Origin: Marthasterias glacialis
Taxonomy: Eukaryota > Echinodermata > Asteroidea > Forcipulatida > Asteriidae
Direction of reading: 5' to 3'
DNA length: 64,000 nucleotides
Assembly (NCBI GenBank): GCA_911728455.2
Contig: OU452227.1
Coordinates: 13,470,110-13,534,109 of the forward strand
In this document: positions 48,901 to 58,200 of the stretch, one piece after another
How positions within the stretch are numbered: position 1 is the first letter of the stretch
How the letters are laid out: each line of letters begins with the position of its first letter
Notes under the pieces: model-generated
What the model was told of the DNA's origin: nothing
What the model saw: the letters and a program-made list of their open reading frames with translations, nothing else
Database searches by the model: none
Translations under genes and position numbers: made by a program

Positions 48901-51900
48901 AATATTAAATCTGTTCTTAGACTTTGATTAGAATGTGTAATATGATTTTTGAAAGTAATAACAATTTGTCAAATCTGGTTATAATACTTAATTGAAGACT
49001 TAATTAATACTTAATTAATTACAGAAGTTGGCAAAATTCGGAACACAGTCATTGGCAATATGCACAGCCGTTTTCCTACTTCTACTTCTACTTCTACTTT
49101 GTTACTCGGCAGGATCCTCAAGTTAGGACGTAAACGCCAAGGAGCAATTATAGTTAAGTGTCTTGCTCAAGGACACAAGTGCCGGGACCGAGACTCGAAC
49201 CCACATTGTGATGACTAAGCCACCAGAACTTGAATTCGGTGCGCTAGACCGGTCGGCCACACTACAGTAAACTTACGGCTGTTTTGACCTCAGTGAGGGC
49301 GCTGCTTGTGCATATCTCTATGGGACTCATGACGTTAGATGCATATTTATTATAAAGCAAAGTCTATGTGTCATGCTTCATCACCCTCCAGTCTGCGAAA
49401 GTTATGATTATCCCAACTGTCACTGGTTGAAAGTGATTTACTGTTGATGCCTAGTGTGACTGTGTTAGTGATTGTAGTACAGTATTGTTGGGTGCAATAG
49501 TCCTCCGTTACAGTGCAGAGCAACGGAAACTGGCTGCCACTAGTCGAACAATTTTTCTTTACAATTCACGACTTTAGAGGATTTATTTTTAAAGTCCGAG
49601 ATCGACCAATCGCGTTGCGCAATTGACCGATCGCGCCCAACAAACAGTATCACTGATGATACTGCCTTATTTCTGCGTGCAGGCCTGGGCCAACCACCAC
49701 GATCGAAGCTGAGGGATCACGCTCGCTTACTCCTAGAACTATGAGGTTCGTTCCGCTATCGTCTCCACGAGCCTCATAGAGTGACATGTACAAAATCCTA
49801 TTCGAAACTTTCAGCCCTTCACATTTACATGGCTACAGTTCTTTTTTGTAATCAGATCTCGCCAAAACTAGGCTCTATGTGTTCTTTCAACTCTCATCGA
49901 GCGTTGCAAGGGTCCAGAAAATCCACTCCGCAAACTAAAAGTTGTTAAAAAGTGATAAATTCTCACCGTAATTTAGATCCCATTCAAACAGTATTGCAAC
50001 AAATATGGCGACCGGAGTTGCAAAATTAACTGGTATGCTGCTATGCGGTGCGCTGGTCCTATGGGCTGGTTCCGCATACCAGTTAATTTTAACTCCGGTC
50101 GCCATATTTGTTGCAATACTGTTTGAATGGGATCTAAATTACGGTGAGAATTTATCACTTTTTAACAACTTTTAGTTTGCGGAGTGGATTTTCTGGACCC
50201 GTGCAACGCTCGATGAGAGTTGAAAGAACACATAGAGCCTAGTTTTGGCGAGATCTGATTACAAAAAAGAGCTGTAGCCATGTAAATGTGAAGGGCAGAA
50301 AGTTTCGAATAGGATTTTGTACATGTCACTCTATGAGGCTCGTGGAGACGATAGCGGAACGAACCTCATATCCTGGAGCGACCGGTTTTCGGTCACTTAA
50401 CGGTAAAAATCGTTCGGAAACGGAAACTAAATGAAATTTTTTAAAACCATCTGACCCACCTTTTAACAAGACACTTTTAATTCATAATCTGTTGAAATCC
50501 CAGAAGTTGCAGTCATAAATTCCGAAATATCGTCCTAAATTCACAGCCGTGCTGTATTCGCCGTTCACACGTCGCGTTACCCGTTTCCGGTCGGTCCATT
50601 CAGGGGCAGTTTCTGTCAACTTCACGCACTAGTATGGCGCGCAAAATGCAAAAAAACAAAAAAAACAAATAATAACGATTGTCCAGACTGTTTCTGCGGC
50701 TAGTGAGGTGATTATTGGTTAATAAAATAGCAAAATTCTTCTTTACATGATTTTTTTTGCTTTATATTGTCCTTTTCTTTTTCTTCTTTATTTTACTTTA
50801 AAGTGGTATTAATGATTATTTTCAAATTAAATGTGATTGTTTTTGCTGAACTTATATAAAATTTGTATAATAATATACATCAATTATCCTTTTCTTTTCT
50901 GTAGTTTGTGGCTTTTCTGCTTCATCAACATAATAAATGAATACTTCTTGAAGTGCCCTCCTTCCCCAAGAGAAAAATCAAGATGACACAAGAGAAAAGC
51001 ATGACACCTTTTTTTTTTTTTTACTTCTTTATTTTTCTTTGGAGTATTTAACATAAATTGTTTTAAAATCAAATGTAATGGTTTTTACTGAATTTATATA
51101 ATTTTTTTTTTAAATTGATACAAATCCATTTATATTTATTTATCAAGTTATGTGACTTTTCTGCTTTGTCAACATAATAATAGTTCTTGCATTGCAGTTT
51201 GTTCCTCTTCCTGACTCATTAGGGGAGCAGGTCCAGAGCTGGTAGCTTTGATGTATTATTTTGTTAAGCTTTTCTGATTGATCAACAACAGCCTCGTATT
51301 CATCATCAAGACATTCTTAAGAATAAAATAGTCTGTAGCTGGCTTTTACTTTGCGTATCACAGTCTGTATAAAGAGAAGGAAATATAACATTGCCATTAA
51401 AAAACTTATAAAACCAATCATAAAGTTCCTAAAATTAATTGTAATAAAGATGACATATTTTCTGGATCCTGACATAAATTCATGGTCATTAGCTACGTAC
51501 AATGTCAGGCCCTACAAATATTTTGTGCAATTATTTTTACACATTTTGTGTACTGTCCGTGGCATAAATATGAATGTTTTTGATGGGTTTTTTTTGTTTT
51601 GAAACTGCATTATCTGTCAAAATTTGTTCAAAGAATGGGGAAGGGGGGGGAATTAAGTGAAAGTTGGGCCACACAACTTTGTTGTTCTTCATAAAAAAAA
51701 ATATTACTGAATAAAATAAAAGTGACTATTCCATTTCCTCAACACATTTTTAATTTAAAAAAAAAAAAAATATTTATCACTCTGATTATCTTGAATTTCA
51801 GAGTGGCCAATAATATGAGTAATTTGGGGAGAAATGAACTTTATATAGCCATTGCAGCTTTCATTAGGGCCCATTGCAATTAAGCAGAGAGTGCAGTATA

Positions 51901-52543
51901 AACACAAAAAGTCATATTCACTTGAAATACACTTAAGGTTTCTGCAATGTTGGCACTCCATACAATCCCACTTAGCAACATAATCACGTGATCTACCGTT
52001 CTACCTGGGGAAAATGGAACTTGACCTTGCCGATGAAACTTTCATTTGGAATGTTTGACCGTGGATTATAATTTTTAGAGACATTTGATTGTGAGTAAAA
52101 AGTGTATTAGTGATCTATACTGAAAATTTAACATTTTATAAACTTTTGGGTGTAACTTACGACAGGAAACTTGAATCTCAATAATTATTTGCGTGTGTGA
52201 TCGTAAGGAACATCGGTCGTGAATGAAACTTCTCGTCGCTGTATATCTAGCGCCCTCTCGCGGTAAACAGGAATCAAAATGAGTGACCGGGTATAGGTGT
52301 CGACCGAAAACGGGTAATCGCATGATACTCATAGTTCTAGGAGTAACGCTCGCTTACTTAGTTTAAACTGCATATTTTCTTCAAATAAATATTGAAAACT
52401 ATCTCTTTTCAGTGTTATTTACCTACTCCAATCTCTGAGGCTTTGGTTTGACTTGATGCAACACACGCATTGGGAAAAGGGGGTGTAACACCATCTGAAG
52501 AACGGTACGGCGACCGCAGAGCGAACTTTGTGGGCGACGCCAT
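36659..52543 (-). CDS. Bacterial-type (YwrD-like) gamma-glutamyltransferase / glutathione hydrolase, 9 exons, 571 aa
   Basis: Minus-strand join: 52543-52423, 48043-47890, 47029-46876, 46727-46521, 43511-43271, 41296-41119, 39900-39741, 39531-39361, 36988-36659; 1716 bp including TAA. All eight introns are GT-AG and every phase matches. Family evidence: [12 protein letters not shown] and [14 protein letters not shown] (about residues 44-72), [27 protein letters not shown], and the autoprocessing site with [15 protein letters not shown], where Thr368 is the expected N-terminal nucleophile after cleavage; then [20 protein letters not shown] and a C-terminal [10 protein letters not shown]. Family role: cleaves the gamma-glutamyl bond of glutathione and conjugates, transferring it to water or peptides. 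No signal peptide or membrane anchor is visible, unlike vertebrate GGT1. Exon 1 carries the start in AAGATGGCG. Exact substrate unknown. The length is near bacterial YwrD-type enzymes plus a short N-terminal extension. Confidence 0.93.
37285..37830. repeat. Inverted repeat arm 1 in the last intron of the gamma-glutamyltransferase gene
   Basis: Pairs with 40294-40875 in opposite orientation. Anchors in order: CTATGCCTCTGTCCACAGCC, ATCTTGGTTGAAGTT, TTTTGGAGGCTGCTTACTAT, AAGCTGACCTCTTTTTTTGC, ATTCGTCACTTTGTGAAAAC, TTAAATAGGTCAACAGATTC, AGTGTTATTACGATAA. Its left end is a truncated hAT-like MITE (37286-37332). Confidence 0.85.
38131..38547 (+). mobile_element. tRNA-Leu-like SINE, full-length copy 1
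   Basis: Starts GTGTCGTGGCCGAGGGG (A-box region), has GACTCAAGCTCTGG with a CAA anticodon-like triplet and B-box GGTTCGAATCC, then a body (GCAAGACACTTAACCATTAT, GGTGTTCCTGGTTTGATCGG) and a TTATTATTATTA tail. Intronic, antisense to the host gene. Confidence 0.85.
38690..38925 (-). mobile_element. tRNA-Leu-like SINE, degraded minus-strand copy
   Basis: The minus strand reads the head motifs CACCAGATTCAAGCTCTGGT and a decayed B-box (GTAGGTTCGGGACC), then the body in reverse (AATGGTTAAG, GGGACATAAAGCCG-type text). Heavily mutated. Confidence 0.6.
39105..39313. mobile_element. MITE with GCAAGAGGGC ends, copy 1
   Basis: Ends TAGCAAGAGGGCAC and GCGCCCTCTTGCTGTCA are inverted copies. The entire element aligns in reverse with 59189-59430 (shared GTTAATATACAACTTT and GCTTGGAAAGTTTGTATTTT on the reverse strand). 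It ends only 47 bp from exon 8. Confidence 0.8.
39361..39531 (-). CDS. Gamma-glutamyltransferase exon 8
   Basis: Acceptor TTGTGTACAG, donor GTTAGTTT. Frame: [20 protein letters not shown], then [16 protein letters not shown] and [11 protein letters not shown]. Not opened by its own Met, so easily missed; found through the splice sites. Both boundaries in phase 0. Confidence 0.93.
39741..39900 (-). CDS. Gamma-glutamyltransferase exon 7 (catalytic Thr)
   Basis: Acceptor CATTCTGTAG, donor GTGAGTTT. It holds the autoprocessing segment [20 protein letters not shown], with the nucleophile Thr368, and [18 protein letters not shown]. Confidence 0.95.
40063..40230 (-). mobile_element. Second tRNA-derived SINE family, minus-strand copy
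   Basis: On the minus strand: GGTAGTCCAGTTGGTAAGAC (A-box) and GTGGGTTCGAATCCCACTC (B-box). The flanking AGGCAGTTCGAATCCTATTA and AGTACTTTCCCTAGGCA are shared with the copies at 44752-45050 and 45056-45290. Confidence 0.75.
40294..40875. repeat. Inverted repeat arm 2 in intron 6 of the gamma-glutamyltransferase gene
   Basis: Reverse complement partner of 37285-37830; the pair flanks exons 7 and 8. Both arms share the same MITE/host junction (AGAGGCATAGCC next to CCACAGCC), implying that one arose by inverted duplication after the MITE had inserted. Confidence 0.85.
40831..41025 (-). mobile_element. hAT-like MITE (type A) with 8-bp target duplication
   Basis: Flanked by GGCTGTGG at 40823-40830 and 41026-41033. 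Ends ATAGAGGCATAGCC and GGCTACACTGCT; interior on the minus strand has GGGGCATTGC and a G-run, as in 48273-48502. Confidence 0.7.
41119..41296 (-). CDS. Gamma-glutamyltransferase exon 6
   Basis: Acceptor TCTTTTGCAG, donor GTTAGCTA. Frame: [20 protein letters not shown], then [17 protein letters not shown] plus two bases. Confidence 0.93.
41391..43104. repeat. Three-level minisatellite in intron 5 of the gamma-glutamyltransferase gene
   Basis: Basic unit about 29-30 bp: CTCTAACCTGTACAAGTTGA then GGCT(C/T)ATTA. Above it, a 240-bp unit is repeated perfectly at 41641-41880 and 41881-42120. Above that, a 688-bp block starting at 41641 recurs at 42329 with very few changes, carrying its own 240-bp doublet. 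About 1.7 kb of a 1.97-kb intron. Confidence 0.95.
43271..43511 (-). CDS. Gamma-glutamyltransferase exon 5
   Basis: Acceptor TTTCCACAG, donor GTGAGGAT. Frame: [19 protein letters not shown], then [19 protein letters not shown], ending DLK plus one base. Confidence 0.95.
44151..44566 (+). mobile_element. tRNA-Leu-like SINE, full-length copy 2
   Basis: GTGTCGTGGCCGAGCGGATA, GACTCAAGCTCTGG (CAA), GGGTTCGAGTC, and the same body as 38131-38547, ending at GAACTGCGTATATG. The flank CAGGGTACGATTTTTTATTT before it recurs after it at about 44576 (CAGGGTACGATTTTTATTTT), a plausible target duplication. Confidence 0.85.
44752..45050 (-). mobile_element. Second-family SINE, minus strand, interrupted by a MITE
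   Basis: Same family as 40063-40230. It is split at 44828-44957 by a palindromic element; joining the flanks restores the expected order GGGATTCGAAC...AGATGTCTTA. Confidence 0.75.
44828..44957. mobile_element. MITE nested inside a SINE
   Basis: Ends GGGCCCAATTTCATGG and CCATGAAATTGGGACC are inverted copies; interior shows AGCGCTTGTAAAGCGC and TTCTGTGCTTA/TAAGCGCAGAA inverted pairs. Confidence 0.8.
45056..45290 (+). mobile_element. Second-family SINE, plus strand
   Basis: A-box TAGTCTAGTTGG, B-box GGGTTTGAATCCC. It stands head to head with the minus copy at 44752-45050, so their AGGCAGTTCGAATCCTATTA ends (about 45002-45021 and 45088-45107) form inverted arms around 45055. Confidence 0.75.
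46100..46277. mobile_element. MITE with CAGGCCTCGATCTTAA ends, copy 1
   Basis: Ends CAGGCCTCGATCTTAAG and GGTTAAGATCAAGGCCTG are inverted copies, with CAAAGC immediately outside both (46094-46099 and 46278-46283). Interior GGGCATGCTGGCCAA twice. Confidence 0.8.
46521..46727 (-). CDS. Gamma-glutamyltransferase exon 4
   Basis: Acceptor GATTCCAG, donor GTAAAATT. Frame: [18 protein letters not shown], then [14 protein letters not shown]. Both boundaries in phase 0. Confidence 0.93.
46876..47029 (-). CDS. Gamma-glutamyltransferase exon 3
   Basis: Acceptor TCATTAACAG, donor GTAAATCG. Frame: (S)[17 protein letters not shown], then [20 protein letters not shown]. Intron 3, downstream, is only 148 bp. 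Confidence 0.93.
47321..47370. mobile_element. Truncated hAT-like MITE
   Basis: GCGACATAGCCGGGG, G-run, GGGGGCACGTGC, TATGCCACTG: both ends of the family with almost no interior. It adjoins the longer element at 47378. Confidence 0.6.
47378..47740. mobile_element. hAT-like MITE interrupted by a second MITE
   Basis: Left CAGAGGCATAGCCAGG, right CGCTATGCCGCAG. The interior matches type A (GGGGGCATTGATTTTCAGTG, AATGAAATACATGTACCTAC) and is split by 47498-47675. Confidence 0.75.
47498..47675. mobile_element. MITE with CAGGCCTCGATCTTAA ends, copy 2 (nested)
   Basis: Near-identical to 46100-46277 (a few substitutions in 178 bp), inserted inside the hAT-like element 47378-47740. The high identity suggests recent mobility. 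Confidence 0.85.
47890..48043 (-). CDS. Gamma-glutamyltransferase exon 2
   Basis: Acceptor AATGTTGACAG, donor GTGTGGTC. Frame: [20 protein letters not shown], then [16 protein letters not shown], ending LNG plus two bases. Confidence 0.93.
48273..48502. mobile_element. hAT-like MITE (type A) with perfect 8-bp target duplication
   Basis: CTCATCAA at 48265-48272 and 48503-48510 flanks ends CAGCAGCGTAGCCAGG and TTAGCTACGCCGCTG. An 8-bp duplication plus CAG...CTG ends is the hAT signature. It is 230 bp, non-coding, G-rich inside, and gives the clean reference for the other copies. Confidence 0.9.
49100..49266 (-). mobile_element. tRNA-Leu-like SINE head, minus-strand copy
   Basis: The minus strand reads TGGCCGACCGGTCTAGCG, GAATTCAAGTTCTGG, GGGTTCGAGTCTCGG, then CTTGAGCAAGACACTTAA, as in the full-length copies. 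Confidence 0.75.
49728..52345. mobile_element. 2.6-kb TIR element with 9-bp target duplication, in intron 1
   Basis: Terminal repeats TACTCCTAGAACTATGAG (49728) and its exact complement ending at 52345; ACGCTCGCT flanks both sides (49719-49727 and 52346-52354). A 9-bp duplication is typical of Mutator-like (MULE) elements; this superfamily call is inference. No transposase frame is present, so non-autonomous. Its left portion is the long hairpin at 49741-50369; the remainder (about 50380-52320) is AT-rich filler with poly(A)/(T) runs. Confidence 0.8.
49741..50369. repeat. Near-perfect long palindrome (~298-bp arms, 35-nt loop)
   Basis: Arms 49741-50038 and 50074-50369 are reverse complements with only about four substitutions and one 2-nt difference by eye. 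It opens ATGAGGTTCGTTCCGCTATC and turns near CTGCTATGCGGTGCGCTGG. Confidence 0.95.
52423..52543 (-). CDS. Gamma-glutamyltransferase exon 1 (start)
   Basis: ATG at 52543, reading [19 protein letters not shown] and ending ASEIGV plus one base; donor GTAAATAA. It is 4.4 kb from exon 2. The context [19 protein letters not shown] matches the N-terminus of YwrD-type enzymes. Shorter than a useful ORF, so identified by reading upstream from exon 2. Confidence 0.85.
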
Positions 52544-54177
52544 CTTGGATACAAATCGAGCGCCCTCTACTCTCTAATAAAAAAGACTTCAAGTTTCAAG
52601 GCCCTTTCGAAACTGCTTTCTGAAGCCTCGATTTCGAAAAGGGCCCATGATAATAACTGATAAATCGGCATGGCGCCCTCGGATTGAGTTTTACAATTTG
52701 TTCTGTATTCGATGGGGATAGCATATGGAAGATGTTCACTTTTAGTTTACGAACAGTTTCGGGGAAGTTTTAGTCACGTGGGGATTTTAATACCCTTTCT
52801 AATTCTTTGTGAAGGGGAGGGGTGGGGCTTACGTACGGTTCTTGGGGTCCTTTAAACAACGAAACAATGCTTCCTATAAAGATTTCTTTGTTCAATGAAC
52901 CCGGGTGGGTTTGAAGAGAGATAGAAAAGGGCAGATCATTATCGTTATTGTTATTATACATTTTTCACAATCAATTCACCAGCCAATGATCCAGACAGGG
53001 TTTTACATGCGTGTCTCCAGAGTCAAGTGGTTTCATGTGGAATGGTTTACTATTATTTCAAGACTTTGTCCTACCGGTGGTAATTTTTTAATAGTTCCAA
53101 AGGGCGACTGTCTCAGTCAACAAATTTAATATAAAAGTGAGAAGAAAAAAAAAGAAAGAAAAAATGCTTAGGTCCAACAGTGATTTACACAATTATTTAA
53201 TAATGTTAAAGGAATTGTTGCTGTTGTAGCTGTACATACTTCAAAGTAAAATAAAAAACCAATATCTACATTACGAGACAAGTGAACATAACGATGATGA
53301 AAGTGTTAAAAAAACATGAATGACTTTCAGGAAGATGGTTTTTGACTATAAATGAACCACCTCAGTATCCTAACAAGTTGAAAATTTAACTTTTAGCATT
53401 TTCCTCTTCATCAACCATAGAATATATCTTAAAACTGTTATGTAACAAAGACAGTTTAATAGTGTTACAGTGTACAAGGAATGACACTGTATAATTGTTG
53501 ATCATGTGAACAAAACTTATCAAACAAACCTTCATCAAAATGTTTAATTGTTTACCTTTTAATGAAGGTGATGAAGGACTAAATTTTGCAATATTTATAG
53601 AAAAAGGGAGCCCGGGCAATTCCTTCTATTAGGATAAGACAACTTTAAACAAAAACCCTTTAGGATGATTTGCAGTAGAATACATTTTGCAGTGCCACGC
53701 ACCCTTGCACGCATTTTACAAATCATTGTTAAAAACACTTTAACACCTGTTATTTGTCGTTAGTTGGTATCACCCGGTACTTGGCTCCAGAAACAACATA
53801 GCCCAGAAACCGTCAATTTGAGATGGTTTCAGATGAACTTTGGGATGGTTCTCTCTCTCTCAAGATGATTAAATTATACAATAGACCAGAGAACCCTTTT
53901 TAAAACAGGTAAAAAAACTTCATTTTAGTTTTGCCTCACACCCATGTTTTATAAACTGAATCATAATGAAAGAAACATCAGGAGATCCACTTAGTGGGAA
54001 GCAAACTTCCGAATGTCTACAACCATCTTGTTCGCTTGGTGGCAAGACACCAGCTTGACTTTTGTGACAGGAAGAGGGCACTGTGATCTATTTTGAGTAA
54101 TGGGGAGGTTTTGCATCCCACCCAAGTTGTCCAAGGTTTCCTGAAGAACCAGCTGGTCCATATAACTAGTGTAAATT

Positions 54178-54838
54178 TTTAGGGGGGGGCACGGGGGGGG
54201 GGGGGGCACCATTTTTCCTAGGGGGACACTTTTGGCCAATTAAAACTGTAGTATCCGTTTGTAAAGACCTTTCCATTGTTGATAAACAAACCACGCCAGT
54301 TGGCATGGACGGCCAAATGTAGCAAAACATTCCAGTCTTGTTGACAGACGTTGTGACCAAATTCAACATTTGTGCAATTTTCTATTTTAAACAAAATACA
54401 TCCCATTATAGGTTGGTTTGTTTCCAAGAAATTTTGAACAATTTTTGAATATTTGTGTAAAATTTTTGCAAACTGTGATTATCTGTTTTTGCTTTGCATT
54501 CATGGTTCCCCGTAGTTTTTCCATCTTGGTTGGTAAAACCTCAGGCTGTGACGTTGCAAAAGAAAGGTCTATTTTTCCTAAACAAGCCCTGTTTCAGCGC
54601 TCCTCTGACATGTTGATTTAAAACAAAATACATTCTGCTTGTAAATAATAAAAAAAAAGTTTTAAAAACATTGAAATTAGTACATAAAAGCTCATAAAAT
54701 GTAACATTTTATTCTGGTAATTTTTAATCTCACAAGTCCAGATTTCAAATGGGGGAAGGGGGAGGGGGAGGGGGAGGGGGAGGGGCAACCGGACATCAGT
54801 TGGGGGGGGGGGCACGTGCCCCCCTTAGTTACGCCATT
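54178..54838. mobile_element. hAT-like MITE (type B) copy with internal insertion
   Basis: Aligns with 34125-34415: GGGCACCATTTTTCCT, AAAGCTCATAAAATGTAACAT, AATTTTTAATCTCACAAGTC, ending GTGCCCCCCTTAGTTACGCC. About 300 bp (54264-54570), bounded by AGACCTTTC and GAAAGGTCT, interrupts it where the other copy is continuous (TTTGTATTTTCCTAAACAAG). Confidence 0.65.
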
Positions 54839-56017
54839 GAGCAGAAACCAGAAACCACTGAGTAGACAATACACTTACACATAAGTGTGGGTCTATCACA
54901 TAAAATAAGTATTCTTTATCCCCACGCAAGAATTACATATTCTTGAAAGGATTTGAAAATCTTACTGATTGTTTCAAAGATTGTTTATAACTATTTACAA
55001 ACTATGATCTCATTCCTAATAATAATGGAGTCTGGGCAGGAGCAGGGGGGGGGACAAACAAAATTTTGTAAATCACACAGATTACCAAATGGGTAAACTT
55101 TTGCCACCCTCGTCCCTTCATGGGCTTCCTAGTTACATTTCGTACAACTTACAAAAATACGCTACCTACACAACATGTATTTTTTATTGAACTGTTATGA
55201 TATATAAGAATTTGGTCGTCACAAAGTTTCATTCGGATTATAAGAAAAACACCAGTGTAAATACTGGGTTTTACATTGAGTAAAGTTTAACATGTATTAA
55301 CTGATCTAGTGAGTTTTGCGGAGACACCATGTAATTATCTCTAATAAGGTGGTGTGGTTCTGTAAAGAAGCGATGGTATTATAAGTTCTTTTCAGAACAA
55401 CCAACTCATCACTAGATTGTATTCCCACCATGCAAAGTTTCAAATCTTACTTATGTATTAAACTGGTTGGAGTGACCAACCAACAATGTCACTAGGTTTA
55501 TGGAAAGAAATGCTAATCCTATTGATTGAATACAGATAAGGTATAATGTGCAAATTCCCCTCCTGTACTGTGGGCCTAAACTTTATAAGTAATTAATATT
55601 CCTTATTTTAAGCCAAACTCACTGTGCTATATACTTTAAATAACAGGCTATTTTGCAACAATAGCTATATTGTAGTGTCGATGCTTAGACAGATTTACAG
55701 TGGGTGTGTGTGTGTGTGGACATGTTTGACCATATGCTCCGAGGACATTTTACAATAGGAACAATATGTCCTCACTAGTCAGTTCTTTGTTTTCATGGGT
55801 CCTCGGACGCCATTTGTGTACAAAACCAATGGAGATTTCTTCAGTACAGGAAGAATAGAATTAACAATAGAAGTCCTCGGACATAATGGTGATTTACGAC
55901 TGTGTGTGTGTGTACTGGGGGGGGGGGGGGGGAGGTGGGTCCCTGACAGTACAAAATTGGTACCCTGAAGAGTCAAACATGCACTGAATCAACATATTAA
56001 TCCTAATGGTAACTTAG

Positions 56018-56315
56018 ATGATTTCACAAAGCACTAAGATTGATCGTAAGATGAGTTGTCAATATGATTTGTCAGTGATTTGTTTTGTGACATCACACTT
56101 TGCTTAGCAGTTAAGATTGATACACAGTTAAGATGAATCTTAAGTCTTTGTGAAATTGGCCCCTGGGCTTGATTTCACAAAGAGCCAAAGATTGACCTTA
56201 ACTGCCAACCAATCGGAATTGCTGGGCAAAATATGTCACAATACAAATCACTGTGGTAATATAGACAACTCATCCTAAGATGAATCTTAGTGCTATGTGA
56301 AATCCAATCGAGGCC
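56018..56315. mobile_element. Two adjacent GATTTCACAAAG-type MITEs in inverted orientation
   Basis: Copy 1 is 56018-56167, copy 2 about 56165-56315. Shared motifs AGATGAGTTGTC, TGTGACATCACACTTTGC and CTTTGTGAAATTGGCCCC; copy 2 carries them in reverse. Same family as 35093-35243. Confidence 0.75.
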
Positions 56316-56674
56316 AGTGGGTTGACAAAACAAGGAAGGACTGAACATTATTTGAGATCATGATTTCACGTTTTTTTTTTTTTACAATTTAACATCATCA
56401 GCTTTATACAAATATACACATATTTCACAACAAATGTTGCACTTTTTCTTCAACATTTGAAAGTATCTCCAACTTGTTCTTGTTATGTACACCTAACTTT
56501 GATTAAAATGGAGATTTTATAAAGGTTTTCAACTTTGTCTTCTGAGAGAATTGGCTACTATAGCTAGATGAAAAGAGACTAAATGGACTTCAGAAAACAA
56601 TGTTAGGAATGATTCAAAGTTCCCCAAATTGTCCAGATGTGCAGTACAGAAAGTGTAAAAAGAAAGTAATACAT

Positions 56675-56932
56675 ACATAAACAAATAAATAAATGAATAA
56701 ATGAATAAATAAACAAACAAACAAACAAACAAATAAAAAAAAAATAAAGAAATAAAAAAATAAAAATAAATAAAAATAAAATAAATACATAAATAAATAA
56801 ATAAATAATTAAATAAACAAATAAACAAATAAACAAATAAATAAAAATAAATTAAAATAAATGAATAAATAAATAAATAAACAAATAAATAAATAACTAA
56901 TTAAATAAACAAATAAACAAACAAACAAAGGC
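56675..56932. repeat. (AAAT)n/(AAAC)n microsatellite, about 260 bp
   Basis: Imperfect AAAT with interspersed AAAC units. Long hydrophobic minus-strand frames here are repeat artefacts. Confidence 0.95.
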
Positions 56933-57410
56933 GTAGAAATCTATCCATGCTCTCTCCTGTGAACATTGATACTAGTATGAAAACCTTGATAATAAAAATG
57001 TGTTTAATTATCATGAACATTCCCCTATAGCTTGGTATGAATAAATGCTACTCTTTCTGGGAAAGCATTTCCCTCAGGAGTTTGCGTCTCTTGAAGAATT
57101 GAAGCAAAGTTTCTAAATGACTCCGACCATAGAGAGAGATCCTTTCTCTGTGCTCCAACAGTCACTGACCAATTAGAATGCTTCATGTTTACAAGTACGC
57201 ACATCCTCAGTTCTTATACATGCCAACCTAATTATTATAAATAATTTCTGGTCATGAAACCAAGGATGCCTCGAAAGCTACCTTAATCACTGTAACTCAG
57301 GAAGCCCAAGGAAACCTTCAGACAAGGGTGCTTGCAATCAGCCAGAAATACCTAAATAAACCCTGACTCTTCCATAAGTGTTATGGGTTATTTTACGTAT
57401 ACTAGATATC

Positions 57411-57562
57411 TTAAGGTCTTATCTGAAGGACGACGCAATTTTTGTTAAGTATCTTGCTCAAGGACCCAAGCATCATGACCAGCCAGACTATGATTTAAAC
57501 CCATACTCTGTGAACGACAGAACTTGAATACGGTGCACTAGATGGCTCAGCCATGACGACCC
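57411..57562 (-). mobile_element. tRNA-Leu-like SINE head, decayed minus copy
   Basis: The minus strand has TGGCTGAGCCATCTAGTG, GTATTCAAGTTCTG and CTTGAGCAAGATACTTAA. More diverged than the copies at 49.1 and 61.1 kb. Confidence 0.6.
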
Positions 57563-57841
57563 ACAAATAATAAACACCTTGTACATATTTGCAAACTGTT
57601 ACTACTTGACAGCGCAAATATACTGCGTATAAACTCCAGAAATCAATTGAAGCAATTAATTACAGTAACATTTGCTTTGGAAATCCCAAGAACTTGGATG
57701 CCACACTTCCCTCCCATCCCTCAGTGAAATCTGTCATCTCAATCTAATCATTACCAACTTATGCACGTATAGATGTTTAGTAACTGCAGGCTGACAACTA
57801 ACAGACAAAACAAACATTCTGCCTGCAGCACCACACAATAC

Positions 57842-57847
<6 letters not shown>

Positions 57848-57928
<81 letters not shown>
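57848..57928. repeat. (AAT)n microsatellite, about 27 units
   Basis: Perfect AAT repeats, immediately followed by GTAGATTTTTAACGCGCAC, i.e. a retroelement tail arrangement like that at 5384. Poly-Ile and poly-Tyr frames are artefacts. Confidence 0.95.
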
Positions 57929-57929
<1 letters not shown>

Positions 57930-58200
57930 TAGATTTTTAACGCGCACAACTCCACCAGCAGGTGCTCGAGGCGCGATAAACAAAGAACAATATGAAAACA
58001 TGAAGAATAATCAAATAAACAAAATACACATCAAAAAATGAACATGAATGAAATGAAAATGAAGAACCAAAATTTATGAGAAAGATTGAGACATGAGATG
58101 AGTCTTGAGAGTTATTTTGAATTTAGAAAGTGATGAACACGATTTGACCTGCAAAGGTAGTGAATTCCAGAGACGTGGAGCTTCAACTGAAAAGGCCCTA
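57929..58200. repeat. Retroelement 3'-tail-like sequence, second copy
   Basis: GATTTTTAACGCGCACAACT, GATGAGTCTTGAGAG, GTGAATTCCAGAGACGTGG. Structurally parallel to 5384-5720. Confidence 0.45.
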
